This document shows positions 1-7,924 of a DNA stretch of 64,000 nucleotides, piece by piece. Source of the DNA: Bradyrhizobium sp. Ghvi (GTDB lineage Bacteria; Pseudomonadota; Alphaproteobacteria; Rhizobiales; Xanthobacteraceae); contig NZ_FOVU01000006.1 in NCBI RefSeq assembly GCF_900115265.1, forward strand, positions 62,001 through 126,000. Reading direction: 5' to 3'. The notes below the pieces were generated by a model. It was given only the letters and a program-made list of their open reading frames with translations, did no database searches and was not told where the DNA came from. Position 1 is the first letter of the stretch; each line of letters opens with the position of its first letter. The position numbers and the translations under genes are program-made.

Positions 1-1
1 T

Positions 2-460
2 CCCAAGGAGCTCGAGCAGTGGTGCAACGTCTTCATCTACGACATCTACACCATTGGAGCCGAGCTGCAGCAGGACGATCCGAAGAACCTCTACGAGCGG
101 GTCATCCAGATCAAGGCGCCGATCTTCCTGTCGTTCGGTGACAAGGAGCCGTTCATCCCGACGCCTGCCTTCAACGGCCTCACGGATCTCGGGCGAGACG
201 TCATTTCGCCCTTCATGACCCGGATGACCAATGCCGGCAATCGGCCAATCCTCAAGATCTACCCGGACACCGGCCATTTCATCCACACTGACAATCCGGT
301 GGAATTCCCGGCTGATGTCGTCGACTTCGTGACTCGCGGAACGGTCGACACCTCGTCGCCCCAGGGCATCGACCGCATGATCAAGGGCGCGGTGGTCTCG
401 GCCCTGCCGGTGGCGCCGACGCCGCCCGGTGCTGCGCCGACGGCCGGGCTGAACAAATAG
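2..460 (+). CDS. alpha/beta hydrolase, C-terminal part (5' end outside window)
   Basis: The frame is open from the first bases of the window and ends at a TAG at 458-460, giving about 152 residues of the C-terminal half of an alpha/beta hydrolase. A core strand (IKAPIFLSFGDKEPF) carries the usual acid-residue loop, and YPDTGHFIHTDNP has the typical catalytic His near the end of the fold. The last 25 residues are a Pro/Ala-rich tail. The nucleophile lies upstream and cannot be seen. The next hydrolase starts 8 bases downstream, so the two probably share a transcript. Substrate is unknown. Confidence 0.75.
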   Translation, partial: PKELEQWCNVFIYDIYTIGAELQQDDPKNLYERVIQIKAPIFLSFGDKEPFIPTPAFNGLTDLGRDVISPFMTRMTNAGNRPILKIYPDTGHFIHTDNPVEFPADVVDFVTRGTVDTSSPQGIDRMIKGAVVSALPVAPTPPGAAPTAGLNK

Positions 461-468
461 GCCGGCTC

Positions 469-1332
469 ATGACGAGAGTGCAGGCGGGCGAGGTCCAACT
501 GGGCTGGCGAGAGTGGGGCAAGGGCGACGTCACCGTCGTCTTCATCCACGGCAATCTCGCCAGCAAGGACTGGATCGAGCTCGCCGCGCCGCTGTTCCCG
601 TCCGGCCTGCGCGTGGTCGGCATCGACTGGCGAGGCTGCGGCGACAGCGATCGGCCCAGGCCCGCCGCGGACTACTCCAACTACTCGATGCAGCAACATG
701 CCGACGATATGCTGGCGGCACTCGACGCGCTCGGCATCCGTTTTTGCCATCTCGCCACGCATTCGACCGGCGGAATCATCGCCGCGCGGATGCTTCTGAT
801 GCAGCCGCAACGGTTCGGACGGGTGTTCGCGCTCGATCCGGTCACGCCGCTCGGCATGGCCTTCAACAGCGATCAGATCGGCCTGTTTCGCGCGATGATG
901 GCGAGCAAGGAGCTGACCCGGACGGTCATGGCGACGGCGGCGTCCTCGCTGTTCGTCCCGGAAAGCCTCGCGCCGAATGCCGTCCCGCGATTCCGGGAGG
1001 GACTGGGCGAGATCCGGGCCCTGTTCGAGCGCATCATCGAGCAGACCTTTCGTGTCTCCGAGGGCATCTGGATCGGTACCCCGGTCGACCTCACGCGCGA
1101 AAAGGACAGCGGCGAGCTGGAGCGTCGCATGGCAGAGATTCGGCATCCGCACCTCGTCCTCTGGGGCGAATGCGACGGCTGGATTCCGCCGGCGGACCTG
1201 CGCACCATGGCGGCCGCAATGCCCGACTGCCGGCTGGTGGTGGTGCCCGGTATTGGCCATTCCATGAATGTCGAACTGCCGGCGCTCTATGCCGGGTATT
1301 TCGGTGGCTGGTTTGGCGGGCTGGCAGAATGA
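469..1332 (+). CDS. alpha/beta fold hydrolase
   Basis: This is a 287-residue cytoplasmic alpha/beta hydrolase with no signal peptide. The oxyanion strand VVFIHGNLASKDW is near residue 25. The nucleophile elbow reads THSTGG near residue 100, so the first Gly of the usual GxSxG is Thr. An acid loop WGECDGWIPP and the catalytic His in PGIGHSMNVELP complete a plausible Ser-Asp-His triad. The gene follows the upstream hydrolase by 8 bases. It may be an esterase or C-C hydrolase, but the substrate cannot be told from sequence. Confidence 0.85.
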   Translation: MTRVQAGEVQLGWREWGKGDVTVVFIHGNLASKDWIELAAPLFPSGLRVVGIDWRGCGDSDRPRPAADYSNYSMQQHADDMLAALDALGIRFCHLATHSTGGIIAARMLLMQPQRFGRVFALDPVTPLGMAFNSDQIGLFRAMMASKELTRTVMATAASSLFVPESLAPNAVPRFREGLGEIRALFERIIEQTFRVSEGIWIGTPVDLTREKDSGELERRMAEIRHPHLVLWGECDGWIPPADLRTMAAAMPDCRLVVVPGIGHSMNVELPALYAGYFGGWFGGLAE

Positions 1333-1427
1333 TATGATTGGAGTGCGACTCGAGCCGTCACCCGAACCAAGTGCGAGCCGTTTTGGAAGGGCAGGCTCGT
1401 GGCCGCCTGCCGGTCTTGTGAGGGGGA

Positions 1428-1883
1428 ATGGCGCTTCAGTTCCTGCTTGTCGCGCTCGTCAGCGCGATCAATATCATGATCCATGCCTCCGTGACCGTGG
1501 GGGCCATCGGCATTGCCCGATCCGCCGGCTATCGGCACACGCGTTGGCCGAGGCTTCATTTGATGGCCGTGATGGTGGTGGCCGCCACGGCACTGATGCT
1601 GGCACATACCCTGGAAGTTCTGGTCTGGGCGCTGGCCTATCGCATCATCGGTGCAGCGCCGGCTGGCAGCGATCTGCTTTATTTCACCTTCGTCAACTAT
1701 ACGACGCTTGGCTACGGCGACATCACGCCGGTCGAAGATTGGCGCCTGCTCGGACCGATGACCGCGATGAACGGCATCCTGCTGTTCGGCTGGTCGACCG
1801 CCGTGCTGTTCGAGGTCCTCCGCAAGACTCTCGAGCATCTCGCCACGATCGGCGCGCCCGGATTCAGTCCTGAAGATCGATAG
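1428..1883 (+). CDS. two-helix potassium channel (Ion_trans_2 type)
   Basis: This 151-residue membrane protein has an N-terminal helix (about residues 3-28), a second hydrophobic helix (45-70), a pore loop with the K+ selectivity filter TTLGYGD (residues 92-98), and a last helix (about 108-130). It matches the minimal Ion_trans_2 potassium channel fold and has no RCK or other soluble ligand-binding domain. The start ATG follows AGGGGG-like sequence. Its 3' end overlaps the convergent FixK-like gene by 20 bases, an arrangement that could cause transcriptional interference. A role in K+ flux or membrane potential is inferred from the filter only. Confidence 0.85.
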   Translation: MALQFLLVALVSAINIMIHASVTVGAIGIARSAGYRHTRWPRLHLMAVMVVAATALMLAHTLEVLVWALAYRIIGAAPAGSDLLYFTFVNYTTLGYGDITPVEDWRLLGPMTAMNGILLFGWSTAVLFEVLRKTLEHLATIGAPGFSPEDR

Positions 1884-2547
1884 TGGCGAGCTGCTGCCGG
1901 TTCAAGAGAACGATTTGGCGCTGCGTGTTACCGAGAAATCCGATGATGCCGAGCTCGTGCAGCCGCGACAAGGCGCGCGATACGGTCTCCAGCGTGAGGC
2001 CCAGATAGTCGGCAATGTCGCGCCGTGACATCGGCAGCGCCATGACGGCGGACGCTGCAATCCGCTTGTCCATCTCGAGCAGAAAGGCGGCGACCCGTTC
2101 GAGCGAGGTCTTCCGGCCCAGAAGCAGCATGTGATCTTCGGCGTGCTGGAGGTTGATCGTGGTCATGCAGAGCAGGTTCTTGGCGACCATGGCGTCGCTC
2201 TCGGCGACGGTTTCGAGGCTCTCTCGCCTGATCAGCCGCACGGTGGTTTCCACGATGGCTTCGGCCGTAAAGCGATGCGAGGCGCCGTTCTCAAGACCGA
2301 AGATGTCACCGACGAGGTGAAACGCGCCGATCTGGCGGCGGCCATCCGACAGGAGCTTGTAGCTCCTGACGGCGCCGGACTTCACCTGATAGACATAGTC
2401 GGCGGACTCCTTCTCGCCGTAGATCTCGGTACCCTTTTTGTAGGTAAACTCGTTTAAACTCACGATCGGATTTGAGCTACTTGTCATCCCGAAGTCGTTG
2501 AGCGAATTGGGAAGAGATAGCGTGGCAGTCGTGATGCGCAAATACAT
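1864..2547 (-). CDS. Crp/Fnr family regulator, FixK-like
   Basis: This 227-residue regulator has a cyclic-nucleotide-binding-like beta barrel (about 30-125), a dimer helix (about 130-165) and a C-terminal winged helix (about 174-215). The recognition helix contains TLETVSRAL, the E--SR signature (E187, S190, R191) by which Fnr/FixK proteins read TTGAT half-sites. The N-terminal cysteines of true Fnr are absent, so it probably holds no Fe-S cluster, as in FixK; the only cysteine I see is C127. The frame is open another 51 codons upstream, but the ATG at 2547 has GAGGAG at good spacing and gives a FixK-like length. It is an obvious candidate to act at the six TTGAT boxes downstream, although another FixK in the genome could do so. 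Confidence 0.88.
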   Translation of the reverse strand: MYLRITTATLSLPNSLNDFGMTSSSNPIVSLNEFTYKKGTEIYGEKESADYVYQVKSGAVRSYKLLSDGRRQIGAFHLVGDIFGLENGASHRFTAEAIVETTVRLIRRESLETVAESDAMVAKNLLCMTTINLQHAEDHMLLLGRKTSLERVAAFLLEMDKRIAASAVMALPMSRRDIADYLGLTLETVSRALSRLHELGIIGFLGNTQRQIVLLNRQQLATIDLQD

Positions 2548-2668
2548 GAGCCAACTCCTCAACAGGGCTCGATGAATTGGGTCTTGGGATTCCCTTTGTG
2601 GCGGGGGAAGCGCCGCGCTGTCGCCCTCCCGCAGTAGTTGATGTTTGGCGAACGAGTTATTCCAGACC

Positions 2669-2701
2669 ATTGTCCCGCTGTTCATTGTACCAAAGGACAA
2701 T
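2669..2701. promoter_or_regulatory. cluster of TTGTCC/TTGTACC half-sites (candidate operator)
   Basis: The 352-bp space between the divergent FixK-like and FixJ-like genes has no supported gene. It holds ATTGTCCC (2669-2676), ATTGTACC (2684-2691) and GGACAAT (2695-2701). The last two form an inverted pair, TTGTACCAAAGGACAAT. Almost the same 15-mer recurs at 3563-3577 before the receiver gene, which points to a shared operator. The binding protein is unknown; the FixJ-like regulator next door is the natural candidate. Confidence 0.5.
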
Positions 2702-2899
2702 GCGGCAAGAATGGTGCGTTGTATGAGAAGGAAAATCTTCCGACAGCGGTTCTGTCCTGAGTTGCAAAATTGGAAGTATGATCGGTATCATTCGACGGCT
2801 AGATTGCTGAATATAGCGGTGGCGCGCAGTGATCGGGCATGCAGGTATCAAGGTGCGCCGTGCAGGCATCTTCGACGATCTGGGTTGGAAGAGGGAAAG

Positions 2900-3523
2900 T
2901 TGCCTGGCCTCGTTCACGTCGTTGACGACGACGCCTCGTTTCGTAGCGCGATCGAGCGGCGGCTGAAGCTCGCCGGTTATGATGTCGCGACCTACGCATC
3001 TGCGCGGGAGCTGCTCGACCGGCTCCCCGACGACGGCAAGGCGGGATGTATTCTGCTTGACGTATGCATCCCGGGGCTGAGCGGCCCGGAATTGCAGAAC
3101 CGCCTCATCGAGCTCGGCTCGACCCTCCCGATCGTGTTCCTGACCGGTCATGCCGATACGCCGACGACAGTCCGGGCCATCAAGGCGGGTGCCGAGGATT
3201 TCCTGATCAAGCCGGTGTCGTCAGAGCAATTGCTCGATGTCATCGGGCGCGCCCTGGCCCGCCACGAGGCCGGCCGGGATTATCATCGCAAGCTGGAATC
3301 GCTTCGCGCACTTGCGGCGACGCTGACCCCACGGGAGCACCAGGTGTTCGATCTGATCGTGCGCGGCAGGATCAACAAGCAGATCGCCTACGATCTCGGA
3401 ACCACCGAGCGTACCGTGAAGGCCCATCGCCATCAGGTGATGGAGAAGATGAAGGTGCGCTCGCTTGCGGAACTGGTCTCGGTTGCGGAACGGCTCGGCA
3501 TGCTTGATGCGGGCAAGGCCTAG
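2900..3523 (+). CDS. FixJ-like response regulator (receiver + LuxR-type HTH)
   Basis: This is a 207-residue NarL/FixJ-type response regulator. The receiver domain (about 3-120) has the acidic cluster D9-D10-D11, phosphoacceptor D54 (ILLDVCIPG), T82 and K104. A linker leads to a LuxR-type HTH (about 140-200; LTPREHQVFDLIVRG and TERTVKAHRHQVMEKM). I chose the TTG at 2900 because GAAGAGGG precedes it, the receiver fold begins at once, and the length matches FixJ. The open frame extends upstream to 2645, but those residues do not look like protein. No FixL-type kinase lies beside it, so it is an orphan here; the kinase at 24122 is 20 kb away. Confidence 0.87.
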   Translation: MPGLVHVVDDDASFRSAIERRLKLAGYDVATYASARELLDRLPDDGKAGCILLDVCIPGLSGPELQNRLIELGSTLPIVFLTGHADTPTTVRAIKAGAEDFLIKPVSSEQLLDVIGRALARHEAGRDYHRKLESLRALAATLTPREHQVFDLIVRGRINKQIAYDLGTTERTVKAHRHQVMEKMKVRSLAELVSVAERLGMLDAGKA

Positions 3524-3561
3524 GAAGGCCGGTCGTCGGCCCGTGGCGGCGACGGCTTAAC

Positions 3562-3578
3562 CTGTACCAAGGGACAAC
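3562..3578. promoter_or_regulatory. second copy of the TGTACC-N3-GGACAA operator
   Basis: CTGTACCAAGGGACAAC matches the site at 2685-2701 at 14 of the 15 central bases. It lies about 100 bases upstream of the receiver-only gene at 3675. Repetition of the same imperfect inverted repeat before two regulator genes suggests one transcription factor controls both. Confidence 0.5.
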
Positions 3579-3674
3579 ATCATACTTTATTGACAGGCGA
3601 CGGCAGGGGGTGGGCTAAATGCCGCAGCTGTCGGCCCATGCCAGCGCTTGGAGCCGGGCTGACGGTCTCCGGCA

Positions 3675-4085
3675 ATGCGCCAGCCAAGGTCAATCTCGTT
3701 GCCCAGAAACAAGTGCATCCTCGTCGTCGATGACGATTCGTCGGTGCGGGTCAGCATGAATCGGCTGCTTCGCGCTTACGGATTCAGCGTGCTGCTGTTT
3801 GAATCGGGGAAAGAGCTGCTCGAGCGTGGCGACCTGGATGACGCTGTCTGTGCAATCCTGGATGTGAATCTCGGTGATCATTCGGGCATCGATCTGCGCC
3901 GCCGCCTGATTGCGCATGGGGGTTTACTGCCGGTCATCTTCATCACGGGGAGTGATAGCCCCGCCAATCGCTCCGCTGCCATCGAGTCGGGATGTGCAGC
4001 CTATCTGACCAAACCATTTGCGGCGCACGCGCTGATCGAGTCCATCCAAAAGGCCCGCGCCGGAATTGTTGCGGGTGCACCATGA
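3675..4085 (+). CDS. single-domain response regulator (receiver only)
   Basis: This 136-residue receiver has no output domain. Visible motifs are VVDDDSS (residues 18-23), phosphoacceptor D63 in AILDVNLGD, T91 in FITGSD, and K113 in YLTKPF. It is FixJ-type in sequence and resembles the receiver of the gene just upstream. Such proteins act as phosphate sinks or as protein-protein switches in phosphorelays. The ATG at 3675 has a weak ribosome site; a TTG at 3699 preceded by AAGG is a possible alternative. The upstream region carries a copy of the operator also found before the FixK-like gene. Confidence 0.82.
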   Translation: MRQPRSISLPRNKCILVVDDDSSVRVSMNRLLRAYGFSVLLFESGKELLERGDLDDAVCAILDVNLGDHSGIDLRRRLIAHGGLLPVIFITGSDSPANRSAAIESGCAAYLTKPFAAHALIESIQKARAGIVAGAP

Positions 4086-4149
4086 TGGCCCGCTCGCGGG
4101 TATAGGCTCGATGCTCTCGCTTCCCGCCCTGCGCTTGAAATCGCATTCG

Positions 4150-4163
4150 TTGATCTTGATCAA
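4150..4163. promoter_or_regulatory. FixK/Fnr-type box
   Basis: TTGATCTTGATCAA is a perfect TTGAT-N4-ATCAA palindrome, centred 67.5 bases before the ATG at 4224. If it sits at -41.5, as in class II Fnr/FixK promoters, transcription would start near 4198. Confidence 0.8.
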
Positions 4164-4223
4164 GGGCGGGCACGGGCTTTCGGCTCACGCCATGTTCGAT
4201 CATGGTCCCCAAGGAGAGACAAC

Positions 4224-4505
4224 ATGACACGAACCGTCATGCGACTTGGACTGGTGGTGGCCGCGGCTCTCTTCACAGCAGCGCCGTTGTCGGTCCGCTT
4301 TTCGTCATCGGAGGCACCTTCCATTTCGGACGATCGTGCGGAGGCGCGAGTAGGCCGGCCGCTGACGCCGATGAGCGTCGCGGGCGTGCACCGCCGCGTG
4401 CATAGAAGGGCCTATTATGGCGCGGCCGCCGCGGGCGCGGCGGCTTATGGTGCATACGGCGGCTATCGGCGCTGCGGATATTCTCCTTATCCGCCCTGCT
4501 ATTGA
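4224..4505 (+). CDS. small exported protein, Ala/Gly/Tyr-rich
   Basis: This is a 93-residue protein with an N-terminal signal-like segment (residues 1-21), a short polar middle, a VHRRVHRRAYYG stretch and a low-complexity Ala/Gly/Tyr tail (GAAAYGAYGGY) ending in two cysteines. The ATG has AAGGAGAG 6 bases upstream. A FixK box precedes it, so microaerobic induction is likely. The tail strongly resembles that of the exported protein at 15570. Function is unknown; a cell-envelope role is only a guess. Confidence 0.72.
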   Translation: MTRTVMRLGLVVAAALFTAAPLSVRFSSSEAPSISDDRAEARVGRPLTPMSVAGVHRRVHRRAYYGAAAAGAAAYGAYGGYRRCGYSPYPPCY

Positions 4506-4511
4506 GGCCGA

Positions 4512-4546
4512 CGTGAGGTTCGTCGCTGAGCGCGACGCGCCTCACG
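4512..4546. terminator. stem-loop between convergent genes
   Basis: CGTGAGG (4512-4518) pairs with CCTCACG (4540-4546), and nested inside CGTCGC (4521-4526) pairs with GCGACG (4532-4537) around a 5-base loop. This 13-bp interrupted stem sits right after the stop at 4505 and before the convergent IalB-like gene, as expected of a two-way terminator. There is no long T run. Confidence 0.55.
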
Positions 4547-4578
4547 GCGTTTCGGACGAAGCGCGCAGCGGATCCAAC

Positions 4579-5160
4579 TCACTCGTCGATATCCTGCTCC
4601 ATGGTCTTGGCTGGTGCCCCCTTGTGGGCGGCGGCGAATTGGGCGAGGGGCAGGGTTGTCGTCAGGGCCAGGAGATTGGAATCGACAACCTCCAGGGTCA
4701 GGGACTTTCCGGTTTCCATGGTCTTGACAAATGTCGCGTCGGCCACGTCAGCTGCAATGCAGGCGTTGGTGAGGCACCAGCTATAGGGAAACTGGCGGGG
4801 GCTCGCACCATCGACCGTCAGCTTGACGGGATGTTGCAGATACATGCCGACGGGTAGAAACATTTGCAGCCGGGCCGTTCGGCTGTCCTCCCTTTCGATC
4901 AAATCGATCCGCACGGCGGTTTGCCCTGTGGGGAATTTGCCAGTGATCGAGGTTCGGCAGAGCATGGGAGCCCCGCCTGCCCTGAAGCAGAGCTTCTGCC
5001 AGTCGCCATAGACGATATCCTTGGCCTCGCGCTCGCCGCGCTTGGCTACTGCGGCGTTGGTGCCGCTGAGCCGCTCGTCCCTCGCGCTTGCCTCAGAAAA
5101 GGACGCGTTGATGAAGGCCGCCGCCAGGACTCCCCAGACGCAGTGAGTGGACGTGGGCAT
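4579..5160 (-). CDS. invasion-associated locus B (IalB) family protein
   Basis: This 193-residue protein begins with a signal-like segment (about 1-27, ending ASA). It then shows the IalB family core: YGDWQKLCF, CRTSITGKF, a long beta-rich stretch (VRIDLIEREDSRTARLQMFLPVGMYLQ) and PYSWCLTNACIAADV with paired cysteines likely to form disulfides. IalB proteins are periplasmic or envelope proteins, common in rhizobia and of uncertain biochemical role. GGAGG lies 7 bases before the ATG. It is 36 bases after the secreted hydrolase gene and probably the last gene of the AspT-type exchanger operon, hence indirectly under the FixK box at 7846. Confidence 0.85.
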   Translation of the reverse strand: MPTSTHCVWGVLAAAFINASFSEASARDERLSGTNAAVAKRGEREAKDIVYGDWQKLCFRAGGAPMLCRTSITGKFPTGQTAVRIDLIEREDSRTARLQMFLPVGMYLQHPVKLTVDGASPRQFPYSWCLTNACIAADVADATFVKTMETGKSLTLEVVDSNLLALTTTLPLAQFAAAHKGAPAKTMEQDIDE

Positions 5161-5196
5161 GGCATGACCTCCACCATTTCGCGGGCGTTTCCGCGC

Positions 5197-6099
5197 CTAT
5201 TTCTGGGCTTCCAGGAATTTCTCGACCAGTGGTGACCACAACGGAATGGCATCCGGCGAGCCGATGAAGAAATGGCCTTCACTGCCGAACGGCGGCATCA
5301 GATGGTACTCGGCCTTGCCGCCTGCGGCGGTGAAGGCCTCATGCATGCGCTTCGACAGGGCGGGGCCGAAAAAGGTATCGTTCTCGATGTAGATCCACAG
5401 CATCGGCACGCGTGACGTCCGCCCGAACTCGGCGGTGGTCTCGACCAGCTTGTCCGGCGCGTAATTGTTGTTGGGCTTGCCGCCGACGCGACCTCCTCGA
5501 CCCGCAGCGAAGATGATGATCGCCTTGACTGCGGGCGGGTTCACGCTCGATAGCGCGATCGATGCCCAGCCGCCGGCGGACTGTCCGACGACGATCACAT
5601 CCTTGGGGATGATGCGCTTTTCAGCCGTCATGTAGTCGATGATCCAGAGATCGGCCTGCGCGACCGCGAGACCGGGCGAGCGAAAGTTGGGATTGGTGCG
5701 CTTGCCCACCTTCGAGAAGAACGGGCCGTAGATGCCGCGCTCGGGAATATCGATGGCGGACGCGCCATACCCGCTCCCGACCGGCGCCACTACGAGATAG
5801 CCGCGGCCAGCGAACCATTTTGCGGCTTCGCGGAATTCGACGAGCGGAAAGAAGCTGCGATCGGTCGGATTGAGTGAGACCCCGTGGTTCATGATGACGA
5901 GCGGGAAGGGGCCGTCACCGACCGGCCGCACCACATAGGCGAACATCGGCAGCGGCAAGGGCAATGCCCAGATCTCCTCCTGGATGCGCCGGGGTGTAGA
6001 CGGTTTGTCGGCGCGCGTTGGCGTGATCAGCGCCAGGAAAACCAGCACGCATAGCACCTGTCGGAACGAGGATTGCGATCGCATCGCACTCTCCCTCAT
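5197..6099 (-). CDS. secreted alpha/beta hydrolase (dienelactone-hydrolase/lipase-like)
   Basis: This 300-residue protein has a signal peptide (about 1-30) and an alpha/beta hydrolase fold: VIMNHGVSLN oxyanion strand, nucleophile elbow VGQSAGGWAS (GxSxG), acid region YIENDTFFG and His in GSEGHFFIG. Export suggests action on an extracytoplasmic ester or similar substrate. Its ATG overlaps the stop of the exchanger gene in an ATGA arrangement, implying translational coupling. The pairing of a membrane exchanger with a periplasmic hydrolase is unusual, and the substrate is unknown. Confidence 0.83.
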   Translation of the reverse strand: MRESAMRSQSSFRQVLCVLVFLALITPTRADKPSTPRRIQEEIWALPLPLPMFAYVVRPVGDGPFPLVIMNHGVSLNPTDRSFFPLVEFREAAKWFAGRGYLVVAPVGSGYGASAIDIPERGIYGPFFSKVGKRTNPNFRSPGLAVAQADLWIIDYMTAEKRIIPKDVIVVGQSAGGWASIALSSVNPPAVKAIIIFAAGRGGRVGGKPNNNYAPDKLVETTAEFGRTSRVPMLWIYIENDTFFGPALSKRMHEAFTAAGGKAEYHLMPPFGSEGHFFIGSPDAIPLWSPLVEKFLEAQK

Positions 6100-7784
6100 C
6101 CGGAATAAGTCGCAGCCACGATGATCGGGCCGAGAACGGTCAAGATCACATTCCCCACGGCGTAAGGCACCGCGACGCCGAGCACCGGGGTCTGGCTCTC
6201 AGCGACCTCGCATGCACCGGTCACGGCGGCGTCGACCGTCATGGCACCAGCCAGCGCGCCGCAGGTGACGACCGGGTTCATGCGCAGCACGTAAAAGGCC
6301 AGCAGCGTCCCGACGGTCAACGGCACGATGGTGATGACGAGACCCATGCCGACCAGCAACAGGCCATGTGCCTGGATCGCGGCCCATGCGGCGGCGCCGT
6401 TGCCGAGCCCGATGGCGGCAATGAATCCGCCAAGCCCGATGTCGCTCAGCGTCTGCTGCGCGGCGGGCGGCAGTGCGCCCATTGTCGGCCGACGCGAACG
6501 CAGCCAGCCGCAGACAAGGCCAGCGATCAATGCGCCGCCGCCACCGCCCAGCGTTAACGCGATCCCGCCGATCTTGAAGCTGGCGAGGCCCGCGAGCAAG
6601 CCCACGGCGATGCCGGCGGCGAGAAAGGCGATGTCGGCGCGGTCTCCCGCGCGCAGGATCTGACCGACATTGGCGGCAGCCCGCTCGATGTTCCGGGTGC
6701 TGCCGACCAGCGTCATGGTGTCACCGATATAGACCCGCGTATCGGGGCTCAGCGGCACCTCACGCCCGTTTCGTGTCAGCGCCCGGAGAAAAACGCCGCG
6801 GGCGTTGCGGCCAACGCGATCGGCGACGTCCCTGATCGAGCGACCATGAAGCTGGCGGTTGTCGACCAGCACCTCCATGACATTGCCGGGGATCGCCTTG
6901 AGGATCTCGTCGGCGTCGATCTCGGCGCCAATGACCGGCTTGGCCGCGACGATGGCGGCCGTGCGTCCGGCGATAACGATGTTGTCTCCGGCCTCGAGCA
7001 CGGTGTCGAGATGCGGCTCGACGTCGATGCCCTGGCGGACGATGCGCTCGACGACGGTGCGGCTGCCGATCTCCTCCTCGATCGATTTGACGGTGCGGCC
7101 GGCAGCAGTCGAGACGAGATAGGCGCGTGCCTGGAACTTGCGGTAGGCAAGGTTCTCCGTCTGCGGGGCCTCGCCCCCGGAAAGCTCCGCCTCCAGCTTC
7201 TTCGCCTCGGCCTTCAGGTCAACCCGCATCAATTTCGGAGCGACGAAAGGAACGAACAGCAAGGTCAGGATATAGCCGAGCACGTAGGTGACGGCGTAAC
7301 CGGCCGCAATATTGGCCTCCTGCTGCTTCAGCACGTCGGGCGGCAGACCGAGTTGCGCCAGCGCACCGGATGCGGTGCCAATCACGGAGGATTGCGTCAG
7401 GGCTCCAGCCGCAATGCCGGACGCGGTGCCGGGGTCGAGCTTTAACGTGAAGGCAAACGCCAGGACAATCAGCAGCCCCGTGCCGCCGATTGCGAGTGCC
7501 ATCGCGACCTGGGCCAGGGTGCGAACGCTGAGGGACGCAAAGAACTCCGGCCCGGACCGATAACCGATGGTGAACACGAACAGGCTGAAGAGGATCGCCC
7601 GGAGGATCGGCGGGAACGTGAATCCTCCGAGCTGACCGACGAGCACGGCCACGATCAGGATGCAGGCCGTCGTACCGATCGCAAAGCCGCCGATCTTGAC
7701 CCGGCCGAGCATGGTGCCGGCGGCAACGGTCAGGAGCAGAAAGATCTCCGGAGCAGTGGCGATGATCCACCTGACCGTGCCCAT
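6096..7784 (-). CDS. AspT/YidE-type exchanger (aspartate:alanine exchanger family)
   Basis: This 562-residue protein has about five N-terminal membrane helices, a central soluble region with two TrkA-C-like domains (roughly 200-370; for example RTVVERIVRQGIDVEPHLDTV and GDTMTLVGSTRNIERA), and about five more helices. That layout is diagnostic of the AspT family, whose founding member swaps aspartate for alanine in a decarboxylation cycle. A second, diverged member lies at 13221. GGAGG is 10 bases before the ATG. The FixK box at 7846-7859 lies 68 bases upstream, so this gene and the two after it (6099 and 5160) probably form a FixK-driven operon. Confidence 0.87.
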   Translation of the reverse strand: MGTVRWIIATAPEIFLLLTVAAGTMLGRVKIGGFAIGTTACILIVAVLVGQLGGFTFPPILRAILFSLFVFTIGYRSGPEFFASLSVRTLAQVAMALAIGGTGLLIVLAFAFTLKLDPGTASGIAAGALTQSSVIGTASGALAQLGLPPDVLKQQEANIAAGYAVTYVLGYILTLLFVPFVAPKLMRVDLKAEAKKLEAELSGGEAPQTENLAYRKFQARAYLVSTAAGRTVKSIEEEIGSRTVVERIVRQGIDVEPHLDTVLEAGDNIVIAGRTAAIVAAKPVIGAEIDADEILKAIPGNVMEVLVDNRQLHGRSIRDVADRVGRNARGVFLRALTRNGREVPLSPDTRVYIGDTMTLVGSTRNIERAAANVGQILRAGDRADIAFLAAGIAVGLLAGLASFKIGGIALTLGGGGGALIAGLVCGWLRSRRPTMGALPPAAQQTLSDIGLGGFIAAIGLGNGAAAWAAIQAHGLLLVGMGLVITIVPLTVGTLLAFYVLRMNPVVTCGALAGAMTVDAAVTGACEVAESQTPVLGVAVPYAVGNVILTVLGPIIVAATYSG

Positions 7785-7845
7785 GGTCGCTAGTCCTCCA
7801 GCCGCGTGCGTCGGGCGAGTTGATGCTGCGGGCCGCCGCGAAGGG

Positions 7846-7859
7846 TTGATTCAGATCAA
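7846..7859. promoter_or_regulatory. FixK/Fnr-type box shared by divergent genes
   Basis: TTGATTCAGATCAA is a perfect half-site palindrome lying almost midway between the minus-strand exchanger ATG (68.5 bases) and the plus-strand DUF1275 ATG at 7925 (72.5 bases). With activation at -41.5 on each side, both leaders would be about 30 bases, so one dimer site could drive both operons. Confidence 0.8.
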
Positions 7860-7924
7860 CCCTTTGCCGCTCGTGCATGCCGTCAATGGCGACGCCGGGG
7901 TGCCAGAGAACAAGCGTGTCGGAC

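Noticed and set aside
2645..2899. 85-residue N-terminal extension of the FixJ-like protein
   Set aside because: Composition is not protein-like and it covers the operator region; TTG at 2900 gives the canonical FixJ length.
2900..3523. Assignment as the symbiotic FixJ of a FixLJ pair
   Set aside because: No FixL gene beside it and many FixJ-like paralogues exist in this group; only the family is supported.
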